Below are positions 27,406 through 36,350 of a stretch of 64,000 nt of DNA, in pieces. This DNA comes from Anaerotignum faecicola. GTDB lineage: Bacteria > Bacillota > Clostridia > Lachnospirales > Anaerotignaceae. Every line of letters starts with the position of its first letter. Within the stretch, counting starts at the first letter, position 1. The position numbers and the translations under genes were made by a program. The stretch spans positions 248,001 to 312,000 of the forward strand of contig NZ_BHVZ01000001.1 in assembly GCF_003865035.1 (NCBI RefSeq). Direction: 5' to 3'. The notes under the pieces were generated by a model. The model searched no databases. It saw nothing but the letters and a program-made list of their open reading frames with translations, and was not told where the DNA came from.

Positions 27406-29175
27406 ATGGCACTGGACGGCATTACAACCTCTGCCATCGTATCAGAACTCAAAGCAGCCCTTTTAGGCGGGCGTATCGATAAAATCCATCAGCCCCTTGC
27501 GGATGAAATTCGTATGTCAATTCGTGGGCTTGGCAGCGGCGCAAAGAAAATCATCATTTCCGCCAACTCTGCCCATCCCCGTATCCACCTGACCGAAAGC
27601 AGCCGCGAAAACCCTATGACCGCGCCCTTATTCTGCATGGTCATGCGCAAGCATATCGCGGGCGGCAAAATTATAGATATTGTGCAGCCGAATTTCGAGC
27701 GTATCATCATCCTCAGGATTGAATCCGCCAATGAAATGGGTGATATCACTACAAAAAATCTGATTCTGGAAATCATGGGCAAGCACAGCAACCTTATCCT
27801 GACCGATGAAACCGGCAAAATTCTGGATTCCATCAAGCGTGTCACCCATGAGAAAAGCTCTGTCCGAGAGGTACTCCCCGGCAAGGAATATGTTTTCCCC
27901 CCTTCGCAGGATAAGAAAAACCCCCTCCTTGCCGAACAGGCGGATTTCCTCTTTTCCCTGCATTTGCAGGAAGGCAGAAGGCTGCAGGAATTTCTTTATC
28001 AAACCTACACCGGCATCAGCCCTGTCATGGCAGGCGAAATCTGCACCCGTGCAGGGTTGGATGCTTCGGATTCCTGTCAGGAAACCACATTGGAAAACAG
28101 TGAACGGCTCTTTGCCGCCTTTGAAAAAACCATGCAGGAGGTCAAAGCGGCGGACTTCTGCCCTGCCATTTATTATCAGAAGGAAAATAATCGCATTGTC
28201 GATTTTGCCGTTCTGAAAATGCAGCAATTTCAAGGCCTTGCCGCAAAGCCCTTTCCTTCCGTTTCTGCCCTTCTGGAGGGCTTTTATCAGGAGCGGGATA
28301 ATGCGGCACATATCCGCCAGAAGGCGCAGGATATGCGAAAGCTGGTAACCAATCATATCGAACGCTGTGTGAAGAAAAAGGAAATTCAGCTAAAAACACG
28401 CCGCGAAACAAAGGGCATGGATTTATGGAAGAAAAAGGGCGAGCTCCTGACTGCCAATATCTATGCCGTTCCGCAGGGCGTAACAACCTTCAAAACCATT
28501 GATTATTACGAGGAGTCCATGCCCGAAATCGAAATTGCCATTGACCCCGCAAAAACACCTGCGGAAAATGCGCAGAAATATTTTGCAAAATACAACAAGG
28601 CAAAGCGTACCCTTGCGGCACTGGAAATACAGGAAAAACAGAATAACGAGGAGCTGGCGTATCTGGAAAGCGTCCTCAACGCACTGGAAAACGCCAAGGA
28701 GGATGCCGATCTTTCCGAAATCCGCACAGAATTAGCGGAAAGCGGCTTCATCCGCAGGCAGGCACAGAAAAAAGGACAGCCGAAGCCGAAAAGGGCAAAG
28801 CCCCTGCGTTATATTTCCTCCGATGGGTATGAAATTCTGGTCGGGAAAAGCAATCTGCAAAATGACGAGCTGACGCTGCGCACCGCCGAGCCGACAGACC
28901 TCTGGATGCACACGAAGGATATCCCCGGCTCCCATGTCATCATCCGCACCAACGGGCAAAGCGAGCTGCCCGAAGCCACGATGGAGGAAGCTGCAAACCT
29001 TGCCGCCTTCTACAGTAAAGCGAAAAACAGCAGCATGGTTCCTGTGGATTATACCCAAAGAAAAAATATCAAAAAACCAAACGGGGCAAAGCCGGGCATG
29101 GTGATTTATCTGACGAATAAAACCATTTACATCACCCCCGACGAAGCCCGTATCCAACAAATGAAAAATGAATAA
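27406..29175 (+). CDS. rqcH: RqcH, NFACT-family ribosome quality-control factor
   Basis: 589 residues from ATG 27406 (SD AAGGAGGTG). The NFACT-N domain (about 1-200) begins with the typical MALDGI start, followed by HhH, a coiled coil near 280-440 and the C-terminal NFACT-R domain (LWMHTKDIPGSHVIIR). Homologues were once called fibronectin-binding proteins. RqcH binds stalled 50S-peptidyl-tRNA and adds C-terminal Ala tails that mark chains for ClpXP and other proteases; clpXP and mutS2/rqcU are also in this window. Followed by azlCD on the same strand. Confidence 0.95.
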   Translation: MALDGITTSAIVSELKAALLGGRIDKIHQPLADEIRMSIRGLGSGAKKIIISANSAHPRIHLTESSRENPMTAPLFCMVMRKHIAGGKIIDIVQPNFERIIILRIESANEMGDITTKNLILEIMGKHSNLILTDETGKILDSIKRVTHEKSSVREVLPGKEYVFPPSQDKKNPLLAEQADFLFSLHLQEGRRLQEFLYQTYTGISPVMAGEICTRAGLDASDSCQETTLENSERLFAAFEKTMQEVKAADFCPAIYYQKENNRIVDFAVLKMQQFQGLAAKPFPSVSALLEGFYQERDNAAHIRQKAQDMRKLVTNHIERCVKKKEIQLKTRRETKGMDLWKKKGELLTANIYAVPQGVTTFKTIDYYEESMPEIEIAIDPAKTPAENAQKYFAKYNKAKRTLAALEIQEKQNNEELAYLESVLNALENAKEDADLSEIRTELAESGFIRRQAQKKGQPKPKRAKPLRYISSDGYEILVGKSNLQNDELTLRTAEPTDLWMHTKDIPGSHVIIRTNGQSELPEATMEEAANLAAFYSKAKNSSMVPVDYTQRKNIKKPNGAKPGMVIYLTNKTIYITPDEARIQQMKNE

Positions 29176-29205
29176 ATAAGATACCTTCAGAAAGGAGCAT
29201 GATTT

Positions 29206-29916
29206 ATGGCAAAAGCCTTTCGTTACGCACTCAAGCACAGCCTTCCCATCCTCATCAGCTATATCCCCGTTGCCCTTGCTTACGGGGTACTGATGCAGAA
29301 CTGCGGCTATAATTTCGTCTGGACAGGCGCATGCAGCATTTTCGTTCTGGCAGGCTCTCTGCAATATCTGATGGTGACCTTCTTCGCCGGCGGCGTTTCG
29401 CTTCTGACCGTTGCGATTATGTCACTCCTGCTCAACAGCCGTCATATTTTCTATGGGCTGTCCTTCATCGAAAAATTCCGTACCTTCGGTCCTTGGAAAT
29501 ATTTTCTCATCTATTCCCTGACGGATGAAAATTATTCCCTCCACTGTTCGCATCATTTCGAGTCGGATGTCAATGAAAAATGGGCGTATGTGCTGACGGC
29601 GTTTCTGTCCATCTCCTATTGGATTATCCTGAGCATCATCGGTGCGCTGATTGGGAGCATGCTTCCCTTCAACACCACAGGCATTGATTTTGCGCTGACC
29701 GCCCTTTTCATCGTTATCCTGATAGAGCAGATACTTGGCGCGGATAACCGCCTGCCGGCATGGCTTGCCTTTGTTTCCGCCATCGTCTGTCTGCTTATCT
29801 TCGGGCCAAGCAATTTCATTCTGCCTTCGCTGGTGATTACCGTTGCTCTTTTAAGCATCCTGCGTCACCGTATCGAGCCTGTAAAAGCTGTAAAAGAAGA
29901 AAAGGAGGAAGCGTAA
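29206..29916 (+). CDS. azlC: AzlC-family branched-chain amino acid exporter, large subunit
   Basis: 236 residues with about seven TM segments. LPILISYIPVALAYG, FAGSLQYL-like LAGSLQYLMV and NSRHIFYG match AzlC. With AzlD it forms a two-component exporter for branched-chain amino acids or analogues. SD AAAGGAGCATG before ATG 29206, 30 bp after rqcH. The azlD ATG follows the stop codon directly. Confidence 0.93.
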   Translation: MAKAFRYALKHSLPILISYIPVALAYGVLMQNCGYNFVWTGACSIFVLAGSLQYLMVTFFAGGVSLLTVAIMSLLLNSRHIFYGLSFIEKFRTFGPWKYFLIYSLTDENYSLHCSHHFESDVNEKWAYVLTAFLSISYWIILSIIGALIGSMLPFNTTGIDFALTALFIVILIEQILGADNRLPAWLAFVSAIVCLLIFGPSNFILPSLVITVALLSILRHRIEPVKAVKEEKEEA

Positions 29917-30249
29917 ATGGTTTTAACTACAATGCAATCTATTGCAATCATTGCCGTCTGCGGCATCTGCACCCTTCTGGAGCGTGCCCTGCCCTTCCTC
30001 ATTTTCAGCGGCAGAGCCGTTCCAGAGCCTGTACGCTATCTGGGGCGTGTGCTTCCGATGGCAATTATGGCAACCCTTGTCATTTATTGTCTGAAGGGCA
30101 TTTCTTTTTCCTCTGCGGCAGGCTTTGCGCCGCTCTTGATTGCCTCCGCGGTAACAGCCATTCTGCACCTCTGGAAAAGAAGCACTCTCATCAGCATTTT
30201 CTGCGGCACTGTCTGCTATATGGTTCTGGTGCAGCTTGTATTTGCATAA
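29917..30249 (+). CDS. azlD: AzlD-family transporter, small subunit
   Basis: 110 residues, four TM segments (about 5-25, 38-58, 65-85, 88-108). RALPFLIF and YLGRVLPMAIMA are AzlD features. Its ATG directly abuts the azlC TAA, and its SD AAGGAGGAAG lies in the end of azlC, so the two are likely translated together. Confidence 0.92.
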   Translation: MVLTTMQSIAIIAVCGICTLLERALPFLIFSGRAVPEPVRYLGRVLPMAIMATLVIYCLKGISFSSAAGFAPLLIASAVTAILHLWKRSTLISIFCGTVCYMVLVQLVFA

Positions 30250-30271
30250 TACTACATAATTTTAACAGAAA

Positions 30272-30310
30272 AACCCTCCGTATTTTTTCCATACGAAGGG
30301 TTCTTTTTTT
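30272..30310. terminator. Bidirectional terminator between azlD and recA
   Basis: AACCCT plus CGTAT pairs with ATACG plus AGGGTT, then a long T-run on the plus strand. Confidence 0.85.
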
Positions 30311-30344
30311 GCAATTTTTTAATTATAATTTTTTGATTATAATT

Positions 30345-31439
30345 TTAAAATTCTGTTTCCGTGATAGGTGCTTCGGCTGCATCTGCCGCTTCTGCTGTCT
30401 GCGGGGCAGCCTGATTCTGCTCCAGTCCATAATGCACGCGCACCAGATGGTCGATTTCCGCGCACATTTCGGGATGCTCGCGCAGGAACTGCTTTGCGTT
30501 TTCACGCCCTTGCCCGATACGGGTTTCCTTATAGGCATACCATGCGCCGCTCTTGTTTACGATATCCACATCTGCCGCCAGATCCAGAATATCCCCCTCC
30601 TTGGAGATGCCCTTGCCGTAGATAATATCAAACTCTGCCGTTCTGAAGGGAGGTGCTACCTTGTTTTTCGCAACCTTTACCTTTGTGCGGTTGCCGACAA
30701 TTTCCGTTCCCTGCTTCAGCACATCCGCCTTTCTGATTTCCATACGGATAGAGGAATAGAATTTCAGTGCGCGGCCGCCCGTTGTGGTTTCGGGATTGCC
30801 GAAGGTTACGCCGATTTTCTCACGCAGCTGGTTGATGAAAACAACCGTACAATTCGATTTATTGGTAATACCTGTCAGCTTTCTCAATGCCTGGCTCATC
30901 AGTCTTGCCTGCAAGCCCATGTGGGAATCACCCATTTCGCCCTCGATTTCCGCACGGGGCACCAATGCCGCTACGGAGTCCACAATCACAATATCAATCG
31001 CACCGCTGCGTACCATCGTTTCGGTGATTTCCAACGCCTGTTCGCCGTCATCCGGCTGAGAAATATAGAGGTTATCAATATCAACCCCCAGTGCCTTTGC
31101 ATAAGTGGGGTCCATCGCATGCTCCGCATCCACATACCCTGCAATGCCGCCGCGCTTCTGCACCTCTGCCACCATGTGCAGGGCAACCGTTGTCTTACCG
31201 GAGGATTCAGGGCCATAAACCTCAACGATTCTGCCCTTCGGCAGACCGCCAACCCCCAACGCCAAATCCAGGCTCAGAGAGCCGGTCGGCACAACCTCAA
31301 CCGCCATTTTTGCATTATTATCCCCCAGCTTCATTACCGCACCCTTGCCAAACTGCTTCTCAATCTGGCTTAGTGCCGCATCCAGTGCCTTTTGCTTATC
31401 TTCAAATTTTACATCTTCCTTTTGTGCCTTTGCCGCCAT
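30345..31439 (-). CDS. recA: Recombinase RecA
   Basis: 364 residues. Walker A GPESSGKT at 76-83, the [13 protein letters not shown] [11 protein letters not shown]alker B, and loop regions SQALRKLTG and NQLREKIGV. The C-terminus is acidic with a short Ala-rich tail. RecA drives homologous recombination and LexA self-cleavage. A strong promoter and a LexA-like box precede it. Confidence 0.98.
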   Translation of the reverse strand: MAAKAQKEDVKFEDKQKALDAALSQIEKQFGKGAVMKLGDNNAKMAVEVVPTGSLSLDLALGVGGLPKGRIVEVYGPESSGKTTVALHMVAEVQKRGGIAGYVDAEHAMDPTYAKALGVDIDNLYISQPDDGEQALEITETMVRSGAIDIVIVDSVAALVPRAEIEGEMGDSHMGLQARLMSQALRKLTGITNKSNCTVVFINQLREKIGVTFGNPETTTGGRALKFYSSIRMEIRKADVLKQGTEIVGNRTKVKVAKNKVAPPFRTAEFDIIYGKGISKEGDILDLAADVDIVNKSGAWYAYKETRIGQGRENAKQFLREHPEMCAEIDHLVRVHYGLEQNQAAPQTAEAADAAEAPITETEF

Positions 31440-31484
31440 TTTATTTCCACCTTTCCAAACCCTATCGGATTCTGTTTATATTCA

Positions 31485-31498
31485 CGAATATTTGTTCT
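31485..31498. promoter_or_regulatory. LexA/DinR box upstream of recA
   Basis: CGAATATTTGTTCT fits the Gram-positive SOS box CGAAC-N4-GTTCG at most positions. It lies just downstream of the recA -10, where repression would block early transcription. Confidence 0.65.
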
Positions 31499-31508
31499 CT
31501 TTTTTTCC

Positions 31509-31537
31509 ATTCTATTCGATTTTGTTCGCCTTGTCAA
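31509..31537 (-). promoter_or_regulatory. Promoter of recA
   Basis: Minus strand consensus TTGACA (31537-31532), 17 bp, TAGAAT (31514-31509). Confidence 0.85.
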
Positions 31538-31540
31538 CGG

Positions 31541-32401
31541 CTATTTTCTCTCCTGCACAGGCTTTTCCGCCAAAGCCATTGCCGCAAAAATCACCGCACA
31601 CCCCAGATATCCCCTGAAGTGCATCCGTTCGCCGTATAAAATCGCAGAAAATACCGCCGCAAAAATAGATTCCGTTGTAATGATGATTGCCGCCTTGTTC
31701 GGCGCAGTGCTTTGCTGTCCGATGCTTTGCAGCACAAAATAAAGCGCGGTGCAAAATGCCCCTGCGTAGAAAAAGTTTCCGAAGGCAGGCAATGTCAGAG
31801 GCGGCATATCCCATCCCGTAAACATCAGAATCACCGTCATCACCGCAAGGGTCGAAAGATTCTCCACAATCGCAATATGCACAGAATCGCAGTCCTTTGT
31901 CAGATTCCCCAGAAACGCCATTTGCAGCGAAAACGCCACCGCCGCCAAGAGTGACAGCCCTGCCCCGAAATCCAGACGAAAATCCGCCGTCAGAGAAAGG
32001 CAGCAAACGCCAAAGAGCGTCATCCCCGCCGCCAGAAAGCAGTTCCGATTCGGCTTCTGCCTGAACACACCCCAGCAGACAAACGGCACAATGACCGCAG
32101 GAATATTCACCAGAAACGCATTGACCGATGGCGTGGTGTATTGCAGCCCAACCGTCATCAGAAGAAACATTGCCGCAAGCAGTGCCCCCAAAATACTGCC
32201 GACCCTCCATTCCTCTTTGGTAATTCGTTTCAGCCGTTTGCAATAAACCAGACACATGCAGACGGATGCCGTCAGAAAACGCCCGAAAATCACCTGAAAT
32301 GGGTCATATCCCCAATCCAGAAGATATTTCAGGCTGATAAAGCCGCCGCCGCCGATAAATGCCGCCAGAAGCAGCAGCCAATCTCCCTTATGCTTCATCA
32401 T
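31541..32401 (-). CDS. EamA/DMT-family transporter
   Basis: 286 residues, about ten TM helices in two EamA repeats (AFIGGGGFISLKYLL at the start, second repeat from about residue 145). Drug/metabolite superfamily members export amino acids or other metabolites; the substrate is unknown. Its start overlaps the cinA 3' end by 14 bases, so translation is probably coupled. The recA promoter begins right after its stop. Confidence 0.87.
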   Translation of the reverse strand: MMKHKGDWLLLLAAFIGGGGFISLKYLLDWGYDPFQVIFGRFLTASVCMCLVYCKRLKRITKEEWRVGSILGALLAAMFLLMTVGLQYTTPSVNAFLVNIPAVIVPFVCWGVFRQKPNRNCFLAAGMTLFGVCCLSLTADFRLDFGAGLSLLAAVAFSLQMAFLGNLTKDCDSVHIAIVENLSTLAVMTVILMFTGWDMPPLTLPAFGNFFYAGAFCTALYFVLQSIGQQSTAPNKAAIIITTESIFAAVFSAILYGERMHFRGYLGCAVIFAAMALAEKPVQERK

Positions 32402-33626
32402 TGATTACCTTCCTCAGCCGGTTCAGCGCAGTATATGCCGCACGTTCTCTGATTTTGTTCCGCTTCCCGACAAAATGGCAGGTGTACACCTCCGTTTTTC
32501 CTTTATAAGCAATCGCAATATAAACCAGACCGACCGGCTTGCCCTCGCTGCTTTCCGGACCTGCAACGCCCGTAGTTGCCACGCCGATGTCTGCGCCGCT
32601 TGTTCTCGCAATGCCCTCCGCCATTTCCTTCGCCGTTTCCTCGCTGACTGCGCCGTATTTCTCCAGTGTTTCCGCCTTTACGCCGAGTCTGTGCATTTTC
32701 GCCTCATTGGAATAGGTCACACAGCCCTCCACAAGTGCCGCAGAAATTCCCGGATATTCCACCAGATTAGACGCAATCATACCGCCGGTGCAGGATTCCG
32801 CCACCGCTAACGTGAGTTGCTTTTGCAACAGCTGTTCTGCCACAACGGTTTCCAAATCGGTTTCGCCCTCGCCATAGACCGCATCGCCCAATCTTTCCTT
32901 CAATACCGCCGCAACAGGGTCAATCAGTCGATTTGCTTCCTCCTCGTCCCTTGCCTTTGCCGTAATGCGCAGAATTGCCTCGCCATCCTTCGCATAGGGC
33001 GCAATCGTCGGGTTGGTCTGCGCATCAATGATATCCTTTACCCTTTCCTCCATGGCACTCTCGCCCACCTCTGCCACGCGCAGAATACGGGAAACAAAGG
33101 TAAATTCCTGCTTCTTCGCCAGATAAGGCTTCACCTGATTTTGGAACATGGGAATCGTTTCTCTCGGAGGGCCGGGCAGCATCACAATCATCTTTCCGTT
33201 CTTCTCCATAATAATCCCCGGTGCCGTGCCGTTATCGTTATACAGCACAATCCCGTTTTTCTCCGGCACCATTGCCTGCTTCACGTTGTTTTCCGTCATC
33301 ACTCTGCCTGTGCGGTCAAAATATTTCCGAATTCTGCCCAATGCTCTTTCATCCAGAATCAGCCTTTCCCCGAAATATTCCGCCGCCGTTTCCTTCGTCA
33401 GGTCATCCTCTGTCGGCCCTAAGCCGCCTGTTGTAATAATCAAATCCGCTCTGGAAAAGGCATGAAAAATCGTATCCTTTAAACGCTGTGGGTTATCCCC
33501 AACAACCGTCTGATAATATACCTCTATCCCCAGATTGGCCAGCTCCTGCGCCAGAAACTGTGCATTTGTATTCAAAATATCCCCCAACAGCAGCTCCGTG
33601 CCAACTGCAAGAATCTCTGCCTTCAT
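32388..33626 (-). CDS. cinA: CinA-family protein
   Basis: 412 residues. N-terminal MoCF-like domain (EILAVGTELLLGDI, TTGGLGPTEDD, MLPGPP) and C-terminal CinA deamidase domain with AESCTGG and TTGVAGP. Family proteins act as NMN deamidase or ADP-ribose pyrophosphatase, and CinA is often near recA as here. ATG 33626 with SD GGAGGAAG. Confidence 0.95.
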   Translation of the reverse strand: MKAEILAVGTELLLGDILNTNAQFLAQELANLGIEVYYQTVVGDNPQRLKDTIFHAFSRADLIITTGGLGPTEDDLTKETAAEYFGERLILDERALGRIRKYFDRTGRVMTENNVKQAMVPEKNGIVLYNDNGTAPGIIMEKNGKMIVMLPGPPRETIPMFQNQVKPYLAKKQEFTFVSRILRVAEVGESAMEERVKDIIDAQTNPTIAPYAKDGEAILRITAKARDEEEANRLIDPVAAVLKERLGDAVYGEGETDLETVVAEQLLQKQLTLAVAESCTGGMIASNLVEYPGISAALVEGCVTYSNEAKMHRLGVKAETLEKYGAVSEETAKEMAEGIARTSGADIGVATTGVAGPESSEGKPVGLVYIAIAYKGKTEVYTCHFVGKRNKIRERAAYTALNRLRKVINDEA

Positions 33627-33655
33627 GTTTCTTCCTCCTTTGTGTCTTTTCCTCT

Positions 33656-33684
33656 ATTGTACCGTTTTTATCATCGGATTCCAA
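33656..33684 (-). promoter_or_regulatory. Promoter of cinA
   Basis: Minus strand TTGGAA (33684-33679), 17 bp, TACAAT (33661-33656). Confidence 0.7.
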
Positions 33685-33694
33685 TATTCCGAAA

Positions 33695-33733
33695 TAAAAA
33701 AGAGAGCCTTTTCAAACAAAGCGCTCTCTTTCA
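33695..33733 (-). terminator. Terminator after pgsA
   Basis: Minus strand AAAGAGAGC pairs with GCTCTCTTT, then a T-run. Confidence 0.8.
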
Positions 33734-33741
33734 TTTTTCTC

Positions 33742-34281
33742 TTAGCCCATCAGAACCTGCTTATTCTTAATGATATAATCCGCGCCGGAGAAAATCGTAA
33801 AGAATACCGCCAGAATCACCAGAAGCTTTTCCAGAACAGGCATGCACGCAAACGGCAGATTCAGCAGCAGCACAGGAATCATAATCATCTGCGTGGTGGT
33901 TTTCACCTTCCCCCACCAGCTTGCCGCCATCACGATATTCGCCTCCATCGCAAGGGTACGGAAGCCTGTAATGGCAAATTCTCTTGCCAAAATCACGATA
34001 ACGACCCATGCCGCCAAGTCCTTTAAGGCAACCATGGAAACCAATGCAGACATCACCAACAGCTTGTCCGCAAGAGGGTCCATAAATTTCCCGAAGTTGG
34101 AAACCATGTTGTATTTTCTTGCAATCTTGCCATCCAGCATATCCGTTAAGGATGCCACGATAAAAATAATCACTGCAATATATCTGTTCATTGGCTCAGG
34201 TGCCAGAAACAGCACCAGCAAGAATGCCGGAATCATAACCACACGCAGCATGGTCAGCTTATTCGCCAAATTCATATCCAT
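33742..34281 (-). CDS. pgsA: CDP-diacylglycerol-glycerol-3-phosphate phosphatidyltransferase
   Basis: About 179 residues, four to five TM helices. The CDP-alcohol phosphotransferase motif D-x2-DG-x2-AR-x8-G-x3-D-x3-D is intact in DMLDGKIARKYNM and GKFMDPLAD. It commits CDP-diacylglycerol to phosphatidylglycerol synthesis in the membrane. ATG 34281 has GGGAG nine bases upstream; ATG 34290 and 34275 are alternatives. The start overlaps the end of rimO. Confidence 0.93.
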   Translation of the reverse strand: MDMNLANKLTMLRVVMIPAFLLVLFLAPEPMNRYIAVIIFIVASLTDMLDGKIARKYNMVSNFGKFMDPLADKLLVMSALVSMVALKDLAAWVVIVILAREFAITGFRTLAMEANIVMAASWWGKVKTTTQMIMIPVLLLNLPFACMPVLEKLLVILAVFFTIFSGADYIIKNKQVLMG

Positions 34282-35623
34282 AAACCACATCTCCCATCAA
34301 ATCATAATCGCCTGCTTCTCGAATCCTTACCGTTACAAAATCACCGGAATACAGCTCCTCCTCCGAGGAAACAAATACCAAGCCGTCAATTTCGGGGGCA
34401 TCCCTTCTTGTTCTGCCACAGAAAATATTTTCTTCAGGCAGCTTGCCCTCAATCAGCACCTCCATCACCTTGCCGACCTCTTTTTCACAAAGCGCAGCCG
34501 CAATGGATTTCTGTATATCCATGATGATATCCCTGCGTTCTTCCTTCGTTTCCTCCGGAATCTGGTTTTCCATTTCCGCCGCAACCGTGCCTTCCTCCTG
34601 CGAATAGGAGAACACACCCAGACGGTCGAATTTCATTTCCTGCACGAAGCTCTGCAAATCCGCAAATTCTTCCTCTGTCTCCCCGGGGAACCCGACAATC
34701 AGCGTGGTGCGGATGGCAATATCGGGCATAGCCGCTCTCAGCCTTGCCACCTTCTCCCGAATGAGTGCCTGACTGCTCTTTCTGCCCATGCGCTTCAGTA
34801 CGGCATCATTCCCATGCTGAATCGGCATATCAATATAATGACAAACCTTTTCACAGCTTGCCATTGCCTCAATGGTTTCCTCTGTCAGCGTTTCGGGATA
34901 CGCATACAGCAGGCGAATCCACTCCAGCCCCTCAATAGCATTCAGCCGCCGCAGAAGCTCATCCAGCATCGGCTTGCCGTATAAATCTCTGCCGTAGATC
35001 GAGGTATCCTGTGCAACAATTACCAATTCCTTCACGCCCTGCTGTGCCAAAAGGGTTGCTTCCTCCACAAGGCTTTCCAGCTCTCTGCTACGGTGTCTGC
35101 CACGCATTTGCGGAATCACACAATAGGTGCAACGGTTGTCGCAGCCCTCAGAAATTTTCAGATACGCAAAATATGGTGCGGTCGAAAGCACACGCAGCTT
35201 GCCGTTTCCATCCTGCATAGCAAGGTCAATGCTTTCCAGCTGCTTCACCTGCTCCTTGCCGCCCAGAATTTCATCCGCAACTTCCGCGATGGATTCGTAC
35301 GCCGTTGTACCGATAATGGCATCCACCTCCGGCAATTCATCAAAAAATTCCTTTTCATATCTCTGCCCTAAGCAGCCTGCCACAATCAATCCCTTGCAGT
35401 TCCCCACATCAGGGTTCTTATATTGGGACATCTCCAGAATGGTTTCAATGCTTTCTTCCAAAGCATCCTTGATAAAGCAGCAGGTATTCACCACGATGAT
35501 ATCCGCCTCTGCCTCATCCGCTACCGCTGTGTAGCCGTTTTTCTGCAAAATCCCCAGCATAACCTCACTGTCAACTCTATTCTTATCGCACCCCAAAGAG
35601 GTGAATGCGATTTTTCTGCTCAT
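34259..35623 (-). CDS. rimO: Ribosomal protein uS12 methylthiotransferase RimO
   Basis: 454 residues. N-terminal UPF0004 domain with conserved Cys (SLGCDKN, NTCCFI, AGCLGQRY), radical SAM motif C-x3-C-x2-C in GCDNRCTYCVIP near residue 155, and a C-terminal TRAM domain. RimO adds methylthio to an Asp of ribosomal protein S12. The Cys pattern and MRGRHRSRE fit RimO better than MiaB. SD TAAGGAGG before ATG 35623. Confidence 0.95.
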   Translation of the reverse strand: MSRKIAFTSLGCDKNRVDSEVMLGILQKNGYTAVADEAEADIIVVNTCCFIKDALEESIETILEMSQYKNPDVGNCKGLIVAGCLGQRYEKEFFDELPEVDAIIGTTAYESIAEVADEILGGKEQVKQLESIDLAMQDGNGKLRVLSTAPYFAYLKISEGCDNRCTYCVIPQMRGRHRSRELESLVEEATLLAQQGVKELVIVAQDTSIYGRDLYGKPMLDELLRRLNAIEGLEWIRLLYAYPETLTEETIEAMASCEKVCHYIDMPIQHGNDAVLKRMGRKSSQALIREKVARLRAAMPDIAIRTTLIVGFPGETEEEFADLQSFVQEMKFDRLGVFSYSQEEGTVAAEMENQIPEETKEERRDIIMDIQKSIAAALCEKEVGKVMEVLIEGKLPEENIFCGRTRRDAPEIDGLVFVSSEEELYSGDFVTVRIREAGDYDLMGDVVYGYEFGE

Positions 35624-35730
35624 TGTATTCCTCCTTAAAATCTTCTCTTTTTTCCATCATTATATTTTACTATAAAACCGGGAAAATTGCTATATTTCCG
35701 CAAAATTCTTTTTCCCTCTTTCTGCCAAAG

Positions 35731-35757
35731 AAAAACCCCCGAAAATATCGAGGGTTG
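35731..35757 (-). terminator. Terminator after the 35764-36237 gene
   Basis: Minus strand AACCCTCGA, TATT loop, TCGGGGGTT then T-run. Confidence 0.8.
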
Positions 35758-35763
35758 CTTCTC

Positions 35764-36237
35764 TTATTCTGCTGTTTCGTATTCCTGCAAAAGTCCTTCC
35801 AGTAGGTCTGTTGCTTTTGTTTTCTCCTTTCCCGTAACCATGTAGGCGGTATCTCTGAAATCAATGCGTCCTCCCTCCCAGCAGGCGAGCGACTCATACC
35901 GTCCTTCCGTTTCGCTGTCGTACCGAATCATCATTGTATAATACGGTTCCTGTTCCTGCCTGTCGGAAAAGAACTTCTCCCATGGCATCATTTTTCTGAC
36001 CTCTATTTCACCCAACGCATCCAATGCCTTCTGCATCCGTTCCTTCTCTCTGATTTCTGCCCCACTCACATAGCCTGTATCATTTTTTATCTCCATCATC
36101 TGCACACGGCAAACCACAAAATTCTCAAGGGAAATTTCCCCCTCCTCGGAAAGCGGTTTGCTCCGAAAAGAAACTGCCATCCAGATAACCACGATTACAA
36201 CCAAGCATACAATACCCTTCAAAGCACCTTTTTTCAT
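35764..36237 (-). CDS. Membrane-anchored protein of unknown function
   Basis: 157 residues from ATG 36237 (SD AAAGGAAGTG). One N-terminal TM helix (about 8-23) behind Lys residues, then a soluble part likely outside the membrane: a beta-rich middle (VVCRVQMMEIKND) and a Glu-rich end. No motif or family recognised. A frame open to 36315 starts inside the upstream terminator hairpin and is not used. The gene lies between folD and rimO on the same strand. A WalR-like repeat pair lies about 90-105 bp upstream. Confidence 0.75.
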   Translation of the reverse strand: MKKGALKGIVCLVVIVVIWMAVSFRSKPLSEEGEISLENFVVCRVQMMEIKNDTGYVSGAEIREKERMQKALDALGEIEVRKMMPWEKFFSDRQEQEPYYTMMIRYDSETEGRYESLACWEGGRIDFRDTAYMVTGKEKTKATDLLEGLLQEYETAE

Positions 36238-36288
36238 ACAAACACTTCCTTTCCGACCGCTTTTCCTTATTTTCCCTATATAAAAAGA

Positions 36289-36322
36289 ATACCCTTGGCT
36301 CTCTCTGAAAGTCAAGGGTATC
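36289..36322 (-). terminator. Terminator after folD
   Basis: Minus strand ATACCCTTG pairs with CAAGGGTAT around a loop with CAGAGAGAG, then TTCTTTTT. The left arm also contains TTGACT, a possible -35. Confidence 0.75.
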
Positions 36323-36324
36323 CA

Positions 36325-36341
36325 TCTTAAGATTTTCTTAC
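36325..36341 (-). promoter_or_regulatory. WalR/PhoP-like repeat pair upstream of the 35764-36237 gene
   Basis: Minus strand TGTAAG-N5-CTTAAG, the same hexamers and spacing as at 11870-11913. It sits between the folD stop and its terminator. Confidence 0.45.
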
Positions 36342-36350
36342 AATTCTTCT

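Noticed and set aside
36237..36315. Longer N-terminus for the 35764-36237 protein
   Set aside because: That start would lie in the folD terminator hairpin; ATG 36237 has the SD and begins a TM anchor.
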